DNA from: JACQFK01 sp964619955 | Lineage (GTDB): Bacteria > Planctomycetota > MHYJ01 > JACPRB01 | Reading direction: 5' to 3' | Length of the DNA: 64,000 bases | Assembly: GCA_964619955.1 (NCBI GenBank) | Contig: CAZUJF010000015.1 | Span: forward strand, 1 to 64,000 | In this document: positions 11,099 to 20,423 of the stretch, in pieces | Position numbering within the stretch: the stretch's first letter is position 1 | Layout of the letters: every line of letters starts with the position of its first letter | Position numbers and translations under genes: made by a program | Notes under the pieces: generated by a model | What the model was told of the DNA's origin: nothing | The model's database searches: none | The model's input: only the letters and a program-made list of their open reading frames with translations

Positions 11099-11800
11099 TT
11101 AGAAGTCGAATTGGAAGCCGATCTGGTTGAAGATCATCATGTCGCCGCCGTCATAGGCGACCTGCGGCTGGTAGCCGAACGTGAAGCGGTAGTCGCCGCG
11201 CACCCAGTGGAAGCCGAGATAGGCCCCGACGAAAATGCCCGGGCCGCTGATGATCCCGTCGATGTCCCCGAACTCGGCCCAAGTGGCCCCGCCCTGCACC
11301 CGGATGAGCAGCAGGTCGTTCTTGATCAGCAGGAAGTCCAGGCCGCCCGAGAGCAGCCAGAACTGGTCCTGCTGGTGGTCGTAATAGGCGGGAAGGTCCC
11401 GGTCGATTTCGGAAATCGTCCATTGGCCGAAAACGCCCCAGCGATCCAGGAACGGGATCGCCGGCATCGGAAGGCGCAGGGAGACGCTGGCGCAGACTTC
11501 CGCCGCGGCCTCGGACTTGAAATCCCCGCTGAAGGAGACGAAGCCGAACCACAGGCCGCCTTCCATGTGGTCCCAGTCGAAAAGGGGGCGCGTGTGTTTG
11601 CCTTCGCCCGGACGGGGCGCTTTGCGGATGAACGTGAAATTCTCGCGCCACTCGCGCTCGTCGTCCTGTTTCTTCGCCGTTTCCGGACCCCACTCGCCGA
11701 GGCTGCGGGGGAGTTCCGCTTCCTCGCCAGCCAGCACCGTCGAGGCGGACGCGAAGAGGCAGAGCACCACGAGAGGAATCGCGATCTGCCGCTCGGTCAT
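11099..11800 (-). CDS. Exported beta-barrel-like protein
   Basis: A 233-residue protein with a signal peptide (cleavage after STVLAG region, about 24). The mature part is rich in aromatic residues and alternating beta strands (GLWFGFVSFSG, FLLIKNDLLLIRVQGG, YRFTFGYQPQ). The last residue is Phe (IGFQFDF), the usual outer-membrane protein C-terminus recognised by BamA. This suggests a Gram-negative-type outer membrane. It is divergent from the PA14 gene. Precise family not recognised. Confidence 0.75.
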   Translation of the reverse strand: MTERQIAIPLVVLCLFASASTVLAGEEAELPRSLGEWGPETAKKQDDEREWRENFTFIRKAPRPGEGKHTRPLFDWDHMEGGLWFGFVSFSGDFKSEAAAEVCASVSLRLPMPAIPFLDRWGVFGQWTISEIDRDLPAYYDHQQDQFWLLSGGLDFLLIKNDLLLIRVQGGATWAEFGDIDGIISGPGIFVGAYLGFHWVRGDYRFTFGYQPQVAYDGGDMMIFNQIGFQFDF

Positions 11801-11879
11801 GGAAAACCCGTCTCCCCGCCGTCCTTGATAAAAGGACGCGACTCATGATAGAGAGCTTGCATAAACTTGCAACGAAATA

Positions 11880-11908
11880 TTGTATGGGTCTGGCAGGGTA
11901 AGTAGAAT
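11880..11908 (+). promoter_or_regulatory. Candidate sigma70 promoter for the PA14 secreted protein
   Basis: TTGTAT (11880-11885), a 17-bp spacer and TAGAAT (11903-11908). The transcript would begin near 11915, leaving a leader of about 43 nt with a GGGAG site before the ATG at 11958. This gene therefore looks conventionally led. Confidence 0.5.
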
Positions 11909-11957
11909 CTCAGCGGTGTATCCATCAGGCGGGTTGCCCCCGAAGGGAGAAGCGGTG

Positions 11958-13667
11958 ATGGCGAATCGATCGAGCGGGATCCAGGCGACGGCGCTGCTCT
12001 TATGCCTGGTCTTGGGCATGACGGCTGCGGCAGAAGCCCAGAACGTGACCATCGGCGCCGGCCAGCCCGGGCCGGTGGTGAAGCGGACGGGCCTCCTGAC
12101 CATCGGATACAACTTGACGGGATCCCCCGGGGGATTGGAACTCACCATGGCGCCAGGCAGTCCCCTGATGCCGGCGGTGGCAATCCCTGCAAATACGGAA
12201 GTTGTACGTCTTATCAACCCAAATATTGATATCGCGACCACGCAAGCAGCTCTGATTCCCGGAGTGGCTGATAATTACATCATGGTGGTCTGGGAGGGTT
12301 TTGTAATCCTTCCCGCTGCGGGAGACTACTTATTTCGAACCATTTCGGACGATGGCATCCGCTGCTGGCTTGTGGATGTGGCGAAAGGTACGCCGGATGT
12401 AGGGAATTGGAACTACCGTGGCGAGAATGCGGGTGAATCCGTCACCCTGACCGGGTTGGCGGCGGGCAGGATTGCCGTTCGAGTGGAGATGTTTGAAGGT
12501 GCCGGCGGCGCCGCCGCGCGGCTTCGTTGGACGCCCCCGGGTGCCACCGGCGAGGTGGCCATCCCGACGGCCAATCTTGAACCGCCGGATGGACCGAACG
12601 CCCCTGTGCTTACGGTCGTGGCCCCGGCCAACAATCCCACCCCTCAAATCAACATCAGCTGGACGCCCTCGGGCACCGGCGTGGCGGCCACCAGCTGGAT
12701 ACTTTCCCGGGGCACCGCTCCTGGCGGGCCTTATACCCAGTTCGGGGCTCAGACAGGGACGACCTTCACGGACACCTCGGTGACCTTCGGCCAGGCGTAC
12801 TACTACGTGGTTCAGGGCACCGCGATGACCGGCCTCCTGATCGGCACGCCCTCGACCGAGCAGACGGCCACCTCCCAGCGTCCAGCCATCGAAGTCTCCC
12901 CGTTCAACGGGCTGCAGGTCAGCGAGAGCGGGACCACCACCGGCTTCACCGTGACCGTCAACACCGCCGCCCCCGCGGGCACGGTGCTTACCATCACGAG
13001 CAACGACCCATCCGAAGCGTTCGTCAGCAGCGCTGCGGTCCCCACCCCGGCGGCGGTCATCAACATCCCCCTGGCCACCGGCTTCACCGGCGCCATCCCC
13101 ATCACCATCACCGGCGTGGATGATTCCGTCTCCGACGGGGACATCACCTACACCATCACCCCGACGGTGACGAACTATCCCGGGCTCGTGATTGCGACCA
13201 CCTCCTGCACGACCATCGATGACGACACTCCCGGCATCACCATCAATCCGACCACGGTGTCCGTCGGCGAGAACGGCGGTACCGTGAACTTCCTTGTCGT
13301 GCTGAACTCCCAGCCCACAGGCAACGTCGTGATCAACCTGGTGAGTTCGGATCCCGCCCAGTTCACCGTGACCCCCTTCGTCACCCTGACGACCGCCAAT
13401 TGGAACACCGGGGTCACGGCCACGGTGACGGGCGTGAACGATGCCATCATCGAGACCAACCGGAACTACCCGCTGGTGACGTCGGTGGATGCCGCCGCGA
13501 CGGCGGACGCGCTCTATGATCCGCTGGACCCGGCGGATTTGATCGTTGTCGTCATCGACGACGAGGCGATCCCGGATGCGGACGAGGCCTGGGGCTGCGG
13601 CGCCCTCGGCGTCGAGGCCTGGGGCGTGCTCGCCCTTCTGGCGCTGCTCCGGCGCCGCAAGACCTGA
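11958..13667 (+). CDS. Secreted PA14 / fibronectin / Calx-beta-like protein with C-terminal sorting tail
   Basis: A 569-residue protein. The ATG at 11958 follows AAGGGAGAAG and gives a signal peptide ending near AAAEA. Next come a PA14-like domain (about 85-190, with GDYLFRTISDDGIRCWL and ARLRWTPPGA), a fibronectin-III-like domain (about 200-300) and two Calx-beta-like repeats, each ending in an IDDD or IDDE acidic motif. The C-terminus is GCGALG followed by a hydrophobic stretch and RRRK, like the Cys-plus-TM-plus-basic tails of MYXO-CTERM or Synergist-CTERM proteins. It is probably anchored or processed at the cell surface and may bind carbohydrate or calcium. A terminator follows. Confidence 0.85.
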   Translation: MANRSSGIQATALLLCLVLGMTAAAEAQNVTIGAGQPGPVVKRTGLLTIGYNLTGSPGGLELTMAPGSPLMPAVAIPANTEVVRLINPNIDIATTQAALIPGVADNYIMVVWEGFVILPAAGDYLFRTISDDGIRCWLVDVAKGTPDVGNWNYRGENAGESVTLTGLAAGRIAVRVEMFEGAGGAAARLRWTPPGATGEVAIPTANLEPPDGPNAPVLTVVAPANNPTPQINISWTPSGTGVAATSWILSRGTAPGGPYTQFGAQTGTTFTDTSVTFGQAYYYVVQGTAMTGLLIGTPSTEQTATSQRPAIEVSPFNGLQVSESGTTTGFTVTVNTAAPAGTVLTITSNDPSEAFVSSAAVPTPAAVINIPLATGFTGAIPITITGVDDSVSDGDITYTITPTVTNYPGLVIATTSCTTIDDDTPGITINPTTVSVGENGGTVNFLVVLNSQPTGNVVINLVSSDPAQFTVTPFVTLTTANWNTGVTATVTGVNDAIIETNRNYPLVTSVDAAATADALYDPLDPADLIVVVIDDEAIPDADEAWGCGALGVEAWGVLALLALLRRRKT

Positions 13668-13684
13668 TCCGGCGAAATCATCGA

Positions 13685-13721
13685 ACGGGCGGTCCGGTTT
13701 CGGCCGGGCCGCCCGTTTTTT
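13685..13721 (+). terminator. Rho-independent terminator
   Basis: A 13-bp GC-rich stem (ACGGGCGG plus TCCGG paired with CCGGG plus CCGCCCGT), a short TTTCGG loop and a T6 run at 13716-13721. It ends transcription of the PA14 gene. Confidence 0.9.
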
Positions 13722-13803
13722 ATTGAGCGGGCTCCTGCTGCCGGGACGTAACGTAGGCGTCCCCTTGAGCTATCGAGATCGAGACAACTAAGGAACCCCT
13801 TTG

Positions 13804-16470
13804 ATGAGCTTCTTGGCCTTCAGCCTCGCCGCGCTCCTGGCCGCCCAGGAACGCCCCCTCGTGCCCGGCTTCGATCGCCTCTTCGAGAAGGATCCCGCCG
13901 AGGCCGGACGCCTGCTCCTCGGCGAACTCAATTGCGTCACCTGCCACAAGCCGGAGGGGGCGGCGGCCGAGCACTTCTCGATCAAGGAGGCCCCGGTCCT
14001 CACGCTGGCGGGCGACCGCGTGCGCCCCGAATGGGTCCGCGCCTATCTCGCGGACCCGCAGAAGGTCAAACCCGGGACCACGATGCCCAAGGCCACTCTT
14101 ACGCCGGACGACATCGAGGCTCTGACGCATTTCCTCGCGACCCTGAAGTCCTCCAAACCCGTCGAGCCGCCGGCGGGTCCCGCCCCGAAGGGGAAGGACC
14201 TCTTCAACACCCTCGGCTGCGCCGCTTGCCACGATCCCCTGGGACGGGAGCCGCTCATCGGCTCCGTCCCGCTTCCGGATCTCCGGGCGAAGTACGCGAG
14301 CGCCGCGGTCCTGGCGCGTTTCCTCATGGATCCCGCCCACGTGCGGCCGTCCGGTCGCATGCCCAAGATGAACCTGACGGCGGGGGAGGCGATGGCGCTG
14401 GCGACGTCGTTCATCGGCCTTCCGCCGCGCGCGTCCGACGATCCCGCCGAGACGCTGCCCGGGCTGGCCTGGGAGGCCTATGAAGGCGCCTTCGGGAAGC
14501 TGCCCGACTTCGACGCCCTCAAACCCTCGGCGGGCGGCACTTCGGAGCGTTTCGATATCGGCGTTTCCAAGAAAGCCGACAACTTCGCCCTTCGCTGGCG
14601 CGGCTATCTCGAGGCGCCCGCCGACGGTCTCTACACGTTCTCGACGAACTCCGATGACGGCTCGATGCTTCGGATCGGCGACACGGTCATCGTCAACAAC
14701 GACGGCGTCCATGGCGGCCAGGATGTCGTCGGCGCCATCAGCCTCAAGAGGGGGAAACATGCGTTCGCCGTGACCTACTTCGAGGCCGGCGGCGGCGAGG
14801 AGTTGTCGGTGAAGTGGCAGGGCCCCGGCTTCGCGATGCAGAACATTCCCGCCAAGGCGCTCAGCCGTCCGGTGGCGGGCGTTCCGGTCGCCCGGGCTGC
14901 GGCCGGTCTCGCGGAGGCGGCGTTCATGCCGGAGGCCGCCCTCGTGGAGAAGGGACGCGGCCTCTTCGTCCAGAAGCGCTGCTCGTCCTGCCACAAGGCG
15001 GGGGACCTCAAGCCGCTGCCGTTCAAGCCGCTCGCCCAGGTCAAGCGCGAAGGCTGCCTGATCGGCGCGCCGAACACGGGCAAATTCCACCTGACCGAGC
15101 CCATGACGAAGGCCATCCGCGCGGCGCTGGACGTGTTCCAGACGATCGCCGAGAAGCCCACGCCCGCGCAGAAAGTGGATCGGGCCCTGGTCACGCTCAA
15201 CTGCCTCGCCTGCCATGAACGCGGCGGGAAGGGCGGCGTCACGCCGGAGCGTTATCCGGTCTTCACCACCGCCTACGAGGACACCGGCGACGAGGGCCGC
15301 CTCCCGCCGCATCTCAACGGGGTCGGCGCCAAGCTGCGCAAGGACTGGCTGAACACGGTCCTCGGCAGCGGCCAGAAAGTGCGGCCCTACATGCACACGC
15401 GCATGCCCGTCTTCGGCGCCGTCGCCACGGCGGGTCTGGCGGACGCGTTTGAAGCGGCGGATGCCGCCGCGGCGGCGGAGTCCAAGCCGCGGGATCCCAA
15501 CCTCGTGAAGGCCGGGCGGCAGCTGGCCGGCACCAAGGGCCTCTCCTGCGTGACCTGCCACACGTTCCAGAACCACAAGTCGCTCGGCATCCCCGGCATG
15601 GACCTGGTCCACATGGGGTCGCGCCTGCGCCGGGACTGGTTCGGGAAGTACCTGCTCGATCCTCCCAGCCTGCGTCCCGGCACGCGCATGCCGACCTATT
15701 GGCCGGACGGGAAGAGCGTGCGCAAGGACATCCTCGAAGGGGACACGCCCCGGCAGATCGAGGCGCTCTGGCAGTTCCTCGCCGAGGGCTCGAAGGCGGC
15801 GCTCCCGGTGGGCATCGGGCCCCAGCCCATCCTCCTGCAGCCCGCGACGGAGGCGGTGATGTACCGCAACTTCATCCAGGGCGCCGGGGCCCGTGCCATC
15901 GGCGTGGGCTTTCCCGAGAAGGCGCACTATGCGTTCGACGCCAACCAGCTCCGGCTCGCCTTGATCTGGCAGGGCGATTTCATCGACGCGTCCAAACACT
16001 GGGTGGATCGCGGCGCGGGCTTCCAGGGTCCGGCCGGGGAGGCCGTCGTGCAGCTTCCGGAAGGAGCCCCCTTCGCGGTGCTGGCGGAGGAGACGGCGGC
16101 CTGGCCGAAGGAGAGCGGTCACAAGGCGGGGTATCAGTTCGTCGGATACGATCTCGACGCGAAGCTGCGGCCCACGCTCCGTTACCGCTGGGAGGACCTC
16201 GAGGTGACGGACCTCATCCTGGCGGTGGACGGCAAACCCGCCCCGCATCTCACGAGGACGCTGTCCTTCAAGGGGACCGTGAAGCCGGGGACGCTGTATC
16301 GGGCCGCCGCCTCGAAGAAGATCGAGGCGGCCGGCGACGGGGCCTGGAAGCTCGACGGCGGCTTGACGATCAAGCTCGACCGGCCGGCCCGCCTGCGCAC
16401 GGTCGGCGGCCTGATGGAACTGCTCGTGCCCGTGTCCGACGCCCCTCTCACCCAAACCTATCTTTGGTAA
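13804..16470 (+). CDS. Pentaheme c-type cytochrome with PA14 domain
   Basis: An 888-residue exported protein; the ATG at 13804 follows AAGGAAC. Five CxxCH heme sites are visible: NCVTCHK (about 44), GCAACHD, RCSSCHK, NCLACHE and SCVTCHT. A PA14-like domain (about 260-360, with GLYTFSTNSDDGSMLRIGD) lies between the second and third hemes. The MPK and MPTYW segments after hemes look like axial methionines. Large cytochrome/PA14 combinations are characteristic of Planctomycetota, where they sit beside sugar- or polymer-oxidising propellers. The next gene, 4 nt away, is such a propeller. The likely role is periplasmic electron transfer coupled to carbohydrate oxidation (inference). Confidence 0.9.
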   Translation: MSFLAFSLAALLAAQERPLVPGFDRLFEKDPAEAGRLLLGELNCVTCHKPEGAAAEHFSIKEAPVLTLAGDRVRPEWVRAYLADPQKVKPGTTMPKATLTPDDIEALTHFLATLKSSKPVEPPAGPAPKGKDLFNTLGCAACHDPLGREPLIGSVPLPDLRAKYASAAVLARFLMDPAHVRPSGRMPKMNLTAGEAMALATSFIGLPPRASDDPAETLPGLAWEAYEGAFGKLPDFDALKPSAGGTSERFDIGVSKKADNFALRWRGYLEAPADGLYTFSTNSDDGSMLRIGDTVIVNNDGVHGGQDVVGAISLKRGKHAFAVTYFEAGGGEELSVKWQGPGFAMQNIPAKALSRPVAGVPVARAAAGLAEAAFMPEAALVEKGRGLFVQKRCSSCHKAGDLKPLPFKPLAQVKREGCLIGAPNTGKFHLTEPMTKAIRAALDVFQTIAEKPTPAQKVDRALVTLNCLACHERGGKGGVTPERYPVFTTAYEDTGDEGRLPPHLNGVGAKLRKDWLNTVLGSGQKVRPYMHTRMPVFGAVATAGLADAFEAADAAAAAESKPRDPNLVKAGRQLAGTKGLSCVTCHTFQNHKSLGIPGMDLVHMGSRLRRDWFGKYLLDPPSLRPGTRMPTYWPDGKSVRKDILEGDTPRQIEALWQFLAEGSKAALPVGIGPQPILLQPATEAVMYRNFIQGAGARAIGVGFPEKAHYAFDANQLRLALIWQGDFIDASKHWVDRGAGFQGPAGEAVVQLPEGAPFAVLAEETAAWPKESGHKAGYQFVGYDLDAKLRPTLRYRWEDLEVTDLILAVDGKPAPHLTRTLSFKGTVKPGTLYRAAASKKIEAAGDGAWKLDGGLTIKLDRPARLRTVGGLMELLVPVSDAPLTQTYLW

Positions 16471-16474
16471 AGCG

Positions 16475-17914
16475 ATGATGACACTTGCCGCGCTCGCCCT
16501 CGGCCTCCTCCTCCAGCAGAAGGACACGGAGGACGCGATCTACCCCATGCTCAAGTTCCCGATCCCGAAGGAGATCCTTCTGGAGGCGGGCGGCATCGAG
16601 CTCATGCCGGACGGCAAGACCGTCGCGGTCTCCACGCGTCGCGGGGAAATCTGGATGGTCGAGAACGCTTTCGATGCGAGTCCCGCGAACGCGAAGTTCC
16701 GGCTCTGGGCGAGCGGCCTGCACGAGGTGCTGGGCATCGCGTGGAAGGACGGCTGGCTTTGGGCGCAGCAGCGCGGCGAGTTCACGAAGATCAAGGATGC
16801 GGACGGCGACGGCCGCGCGGACACGTTCCGAACGGTGAACGACGGCTACGAGATCAACGGCGATTACCACGAGTACGCGTTCTCCACGAAGCCCGACAAG
16901 GAGGGCAATTTCTGGGCCGTGCTCTGCCTGACGGGGTCGTTCAGCAGCGCCGTGCCGTTCCGCGGCTGGTGCGTTCGCTACACGCCCGACGGGAAGCTGA
17001 TCCCCACCTGCAGCGGCATCCGCTCGCCCGGCGGCATCGGCATGAACGCGGAGGGGGAGGTCTTCTACTGCGACAACCAGGGGCCGTGGAACGGGACGAG
17101 CGCGCTCAAGTGGCTCAAGCCGGGGACCTTCCAGGGGCATCCCGACGGCAACAAGTGGTACGCGCTCGCTCCGAACATGGGGCCGCGCCCGCCCGACCCC
17201 AAGAGCGGCAGCCGCTTCCACGTCGAGATGCAGCGCATTCCCGAGTACATGCCCCCGGCCATCCTGCTGCCGCACGGCAAGGTGGGCAACAGCGCGAGCG
17301 GCATCGCCTGCGATACGACGGACGGGAAATTCGGCCCCTTCAAGAAGCAGCTCTTCGTGAGCGACCAGTCCTTCAGCCAGGTGAACCGCGTCTTCCTGGA
17401 AAAAATCAACGGCCGTTATCAGGGCGCCTGCTTCGTCTTCCGCCAGGGCTTCGGCTCGGGGAACGTGCCTTCGATCTTCACCCCGGACGGCTCGCTCTGG
17501 GTCGGCGGGACGAACCGCGGCTGGGGTTCGCGCGGCACGGCGCCCGGCGCCCTGGACCGCGTGGTCTGGTCCGGGAAGACCCCGTTCGAAGTCCTGGAGA
17601 TGAAAATTCAGAAGGACGGCTTCGATCTCGTCTTCACGCAGCCCGTCGACAAGACCGCGGCGGGAAGGCCCGAGACGTACGCGATGAAGAGCTGGACCTA
17701 CAAGTTCCAGGCGGAGTACGGCAGTCCCGAGGTGGACCCGGCCGTGCAGACGATCAAGTCGGCCACGGTGAGCGGGGACGGCCTGCGCGTGCGGCTGGTC
17801 GTGGACAACCTCCAGATCGGGTCCATCCACGAGTTGAAGCTGGGCGTGTCCTCGACCGAGGGAAAGCCCCTGCTGCACGACACCGGCTGGTACACGCTCT
17901 GGAGCCTGCCGTAG
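16475..17914 (+). CDS. Planctomycete-type beta-propeller 'membrane-bound dehydrogenase' family protein
   Basis: A 479-residue exported protein with a short N-terminal hydrophobic signal. The propeller repeats include GGIELMPDGKTVAVSTRRGEI and DADGDGRADTF, the calcium-loop motif common in these Planctomycetota/Verrucomicrobia proteins. SPGGIGMNAEGEVFYCDNQG and NVPSIFTPDGSLWVGG resemble glucose/sorbosone dehydrogenase-like propellers. No heme motif is present; electrons may pass to the preceding pentaheme protein, 4 nt upstream and presumably cotranscribed. Substrate unknown. Confidence 0.85.
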   Translation: MMTLAALALGLLLQQKDTEDAIYPMLKFPIPKEILLEAGGIELMPDGKTVAVSTRRGEIWMVENAFDASPANAKFRLWASGLHEVLGIAWKDGWLWAQQRGEFTKIKDADGDGRADTFRTVNDGYEINGDYHEYAFSTKPDKEGNFWAVLCLTGSFSSAVPFRGWCVRYTPDGKLIPTCSGIRSPGGIGMNAEGEVFYCDNQGPWNGTSALKWLKPGTFQGHPDGNKWYALAPNMGPRPPDPKSGSRFHVEMQRIPEYMPPAILLPHGKVGNSASGIACDTTDGKFGPFKKQLFVSDQSFSQVNRVFLEKINGRYQGACFVFRQGFGSGNVPSIFTPDGSLWVGGTNRGWGSRGTAPGALDRVVWSGKTPFEVLEMKIQKDGFDLVFTQPVDKTAAGRPETYAMKSWTYKFQAEYGSPEVDPAVQTIKSATVSGDGLRVRLVVDNLQIGSIHELKLGVSSTEGKPLLHDTGWYTLWSLP

Positions 17915-17949
17915 CCTGGGGCCGGGTTTTTTGGTTTACTGCCCTCGCG

Positions 17950-18951
17950 GTGAAGATCCTCCTCATTCTGCCCAGCCTCGAGGCGCCCTCGGGCAAATGG
18001 CGCCTGCTGCAGTTCGTGCCGCATTTCCGGAAGGCGGGGCACACGGTGACGGTGGAGGAACTGCCGTCCGGCCTCATGGCCCGGCTCTCGCAGGCGAAGC
18101 GCGCGGCCGCGCATGACGTCGTCGTCCTGCAGAAACGGCTGCTGCCCAAGCTGCTGGTGAACCGGCTGCGCGCCCACGCCAGGGTCCTGATCTTCGAGTT
18201 CGACGACCTGATCACGCTCAAGAGAAACGAGGAGGGCGGGGTCCGGGAGTCCCCGACGAAGGACCGGCGTTTCCGCCGCAGCATCCGCGCGGCCGACGCC
18301 GTGATCACGAGCAACGAGACGCTCGCGATGGAGGCTCGCAAGGTCGCCGCCGATCCGGAGCGCGTGAAGGTCTTCCCGACGGTCATCGACCTGGAGCGCT
18401 GGAGCGGGACGCCCGCGCCCGATCCCGATCGGCTGACCATCGGCTGGATGGGAACGCCCTCCAACCTGGCGTCGATGGAGATCCTCCGCGTGCCGCTGCT
18501 GAAGCTCTGCCGCCGGCATGAGAAGCTGGTCGTGAAGATCGTCTGCGAGGAGGCCTTGCCGCTCGAGGGCGTCCGGGTCATCCACAAGCCCTTCGCCGCG
18601 GCGGACGAAGTCGCCGACATCCGGTCCTTCGACATCGCCGTGGCGCCGCTGGTGGAGGACTCCTGGACCCGGGGCAAGCTGTCGACCAAGGTGCTGGCCT
18701 ATTTCGCCGCCGGGCTGCCGGTGGTCGCCTCGGACGTGTCCGCGAACCGGCTCTACGTGAAGGACGGCGAGAACGGCTATCTGGTGGGCACGCTGGCGAA
18801 CTGGGAAGAGCGCCTGGGCCGGCTGCTCGAGGACGCGGCCCTGCGGAAGAGCCTGGGCGCGAAGGCGCGCGCGAGCGTGGAGCAGGACTACTCCCTGACG
18901 GCCGCGGTCCCCAAGTACCTCGCGCTCTTCGAAAGCCTGCGCAAACCCTGA
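17950..18951 (+). CDS. Glycosyltransferase, GT4-like (GT-B fold)
   Basis: A 333-residue cytoplasmic protein. The GTG at 17950 gives the proper N-terminus VKILLILPSLEAPSGKWRLL. The C-terminal Rossmann domain has LTIGWMGTPSN, the acidic region FDIAVAPLVEDSWTRGKLSTKVLAYFA (as separate short motifs) and GLPVVASDV, where GT4 enzymes bind the nucleotide-sugar. It probably acts in surface polysaccharide or lipid glycosylation. The donor and acceptor cannot be inferred. Confidence 0.85.
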   Translation: MKILLILPSLEAPSGKWRLLQFVPHFRKAGHTVTVEELPSGLMARLSQAKRAAAHDVVVLQKRLLPKLLVNRLRAHARVLIFEFDDLITLKRNEEGGVRESPTKDRRFRRSIRAADAVITSNETLAMEARKVAADPERVKVFPTVIDLERWSGTPAPDPDRLTIGWMGTPSNLASMEILRVPLLKLCRRHEKLVVKIVCEEALPLEGVRVIHKPFAAADEVADIRSFDIAVAPLVEDSWTRGKLSTKVLAYFAAGLPVVASDVSANRLYVKDGENGYLVGTLANWEERLGRLLEDAALRKSLGAKARASVEQDYSLTAAVPKYLALFESLRKP

Positions 18952-19012
18952 GCGCCGGCCTCGCCTGGCGCGACCAACTCCGAGCTACCCGCTACAACCC
19001 CGGCAAACCCTC

Positions 19013-20401
19013 CTACTGCTCCTCGATGTAGCGCAGCAGCGTCCGCACCATCACGCCGGTGCCGCCCGCCGGACGGTAGGGCTTGTCGCTCTCCACGAAC
19101 GCGGGGCCCGCGATGTCCAGGTGGGCCCAGGGGATGCCCTCCGCGACGAACTCCCGCAGGAAGAGGGCGGCGGTGATCGCCCCGCCCCAGCGCCCGCCGG
19201 AGTTCTTCATGTCGGCGACGTCGCTCTTGATCATGTCGAGGTAGTCGTCCTCGATCGGCAGCGGCCAGAGCTTCTCGCCCTCCGCCTTGCCCGCGGCGTG
19301 CAGGTTCTTCTGCAGCTTTTCGTTCTTGGTGAAGATCGCGGAGATGTCGTTGCCCAGGGCGACGACGCAGGCGCCCGTGAGCGTGGCCATGTCGATGATC
19401 TCGTCCGGCTTCAGCTTCGAGGCGTAGCTGAGGGCGTCGGCGAGGATGAGGCGCCCCTCGGCGTCCGTGTTGATGATCTCCATGGTCTTCCCGTTCATGG
19501 CGCGGAGCACGTCCCGGGTCTTGTAGGCCGCGCCTCCCGTCATGTTCTCGGTGGCCGCGAAGATGCCGTGCACGTTGATGCGGGGCTTGAGCTCGGCGAG
19601 GGCGGAGAAGACGCCGATCACGGCGGCGGCGCCGGACATGTCGTCCTTCATGTTGAGCATGCCGTCGGCGGGCTTGAGGCAGAGGCCGCCCGAGTCGAAC
19701 GTGATGCCCTTGCCGACGATGGCGACCGTCTTGCGGGCCCGGGGGGCCTTGTACGTGAGATGCACGAAGCGGGGCGGTTCCGTGGACCCAAGTGAGACGC
19801 CGATGAGCCCGCCCATGCCGAGCTTCTTAGCCTGCTTCTCGTCCAGCACGCTGATCTTGATGCCGCCGCGGGCGGTCTTGCGGGCCGCATCGGCGAGGTA
19901 GCGCGGCGTGCAGACGCTGGGGGGCTCGTTGACCAGGTCCCGGGCGATGATCGTCGCCGCCACGTAGGTCTCGGCGCGGCGGACGACGTCGGCGTCGGCC
20001 TGAACGCGGATCGTCCGCAGTTTAAGGGGCTTGTGGTTCCGGGACTTCCAGCGCTTGTACTCGTACAGCTGGAGGAGGAAGCCTTCGACGGCGGCATGCG
20101 CGTTCTCGGCGCCCGCGGGGGGCGCGAGGGAGACGTCGGCGAGTTCCAGACCCCGGACCCGGACGGCGGCCGCCGCGGCCGCGCGGCGCAGCTTCTCCGT
20201 CGTGAACTTGTCCTTTTTTCCCAATCCCGCCGCGATGATCCGCCGGGCGGGCTTCCCCTTGGCGGGGTAGGCGACGAGCACTTCGCGTTCCTTGCCGCTG
20301 AAGTTGTTCGCCTTGGCCTCCGCCTGGAGGCCTTCGAACTCGCCTTCGAAGAGGAACGTGACGAGCGTTTCGCCGCGGGGCGCGCCAGCGATGAGTTTCA
20401 T
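19013..20401 (-). CDS. pepA: Leucyl aminopeptidase (M17)
   Basis: A 462-residue cytosolic aminopeptidase of family M17. The catalytic domain shows VGKGITFDSGGLCLKPADG, MKDDMSGAAAV and the signature NTDAEGRLILADAL, which together supply the two-zinc ligands (Lys, Asp, Asp, Glu). The N-terminal macro-like domain is present and the length fits the family. It hydrolyses N-terminal leucine and similar residues. It is transcribed toward the glycosyltransferase and is downstream of the aminotransferase gene by 22 nt. Confidence 0.95.
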   Translation of the reverse strand: MKLIAGAPRGETLVTFLFEGEFEGLQAEAKANNFSGKEREVLVAYPAKGKPARRIIAAGLGKKDKFTTEKLRRAAAAAAVRVRGLELADVSLAPPAGAENAHAAVEGFLLQLYEYKRWKSRNHKPLKLRTIRVQADADVVRRAETYVAATIIARDLVNEPPSVCTPRYLADAARKTARGGIKISVLDEKQAKKLGMGGLIGVSLGSTEPPRFVHLTYKAPRARKTVAIVGKGITFDSGGLCLKPADGMLNMKDDMSGAAAVIGVFSALAELKPRINVHGIFAATENMTGGAAYKTRDVLRAMNGKTMEIINTDAEGRLILADALSYASKLKPDEIIDMATLTGACVVALGNDISAIFTKNEKLQKNLHAAGKAEGEKLWPLPIEDDYLDMIKSDVADMKNSGGRWGGAITAALFLREFVAEGIPWAHLDIAGPAFVESDKPYRPAGGTGVMVRTLLRYIEEQ

Positions 20402-20423
20402 GGGGTTCCTTTCCTGGCCGAAA

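Noticed and set aside
13720..16527. 935-residue antisense reading frame
   Set aside because: Shadow of the pentaheme cytochrome gene; translation is Arg/Gly/His-rich without family motifs.
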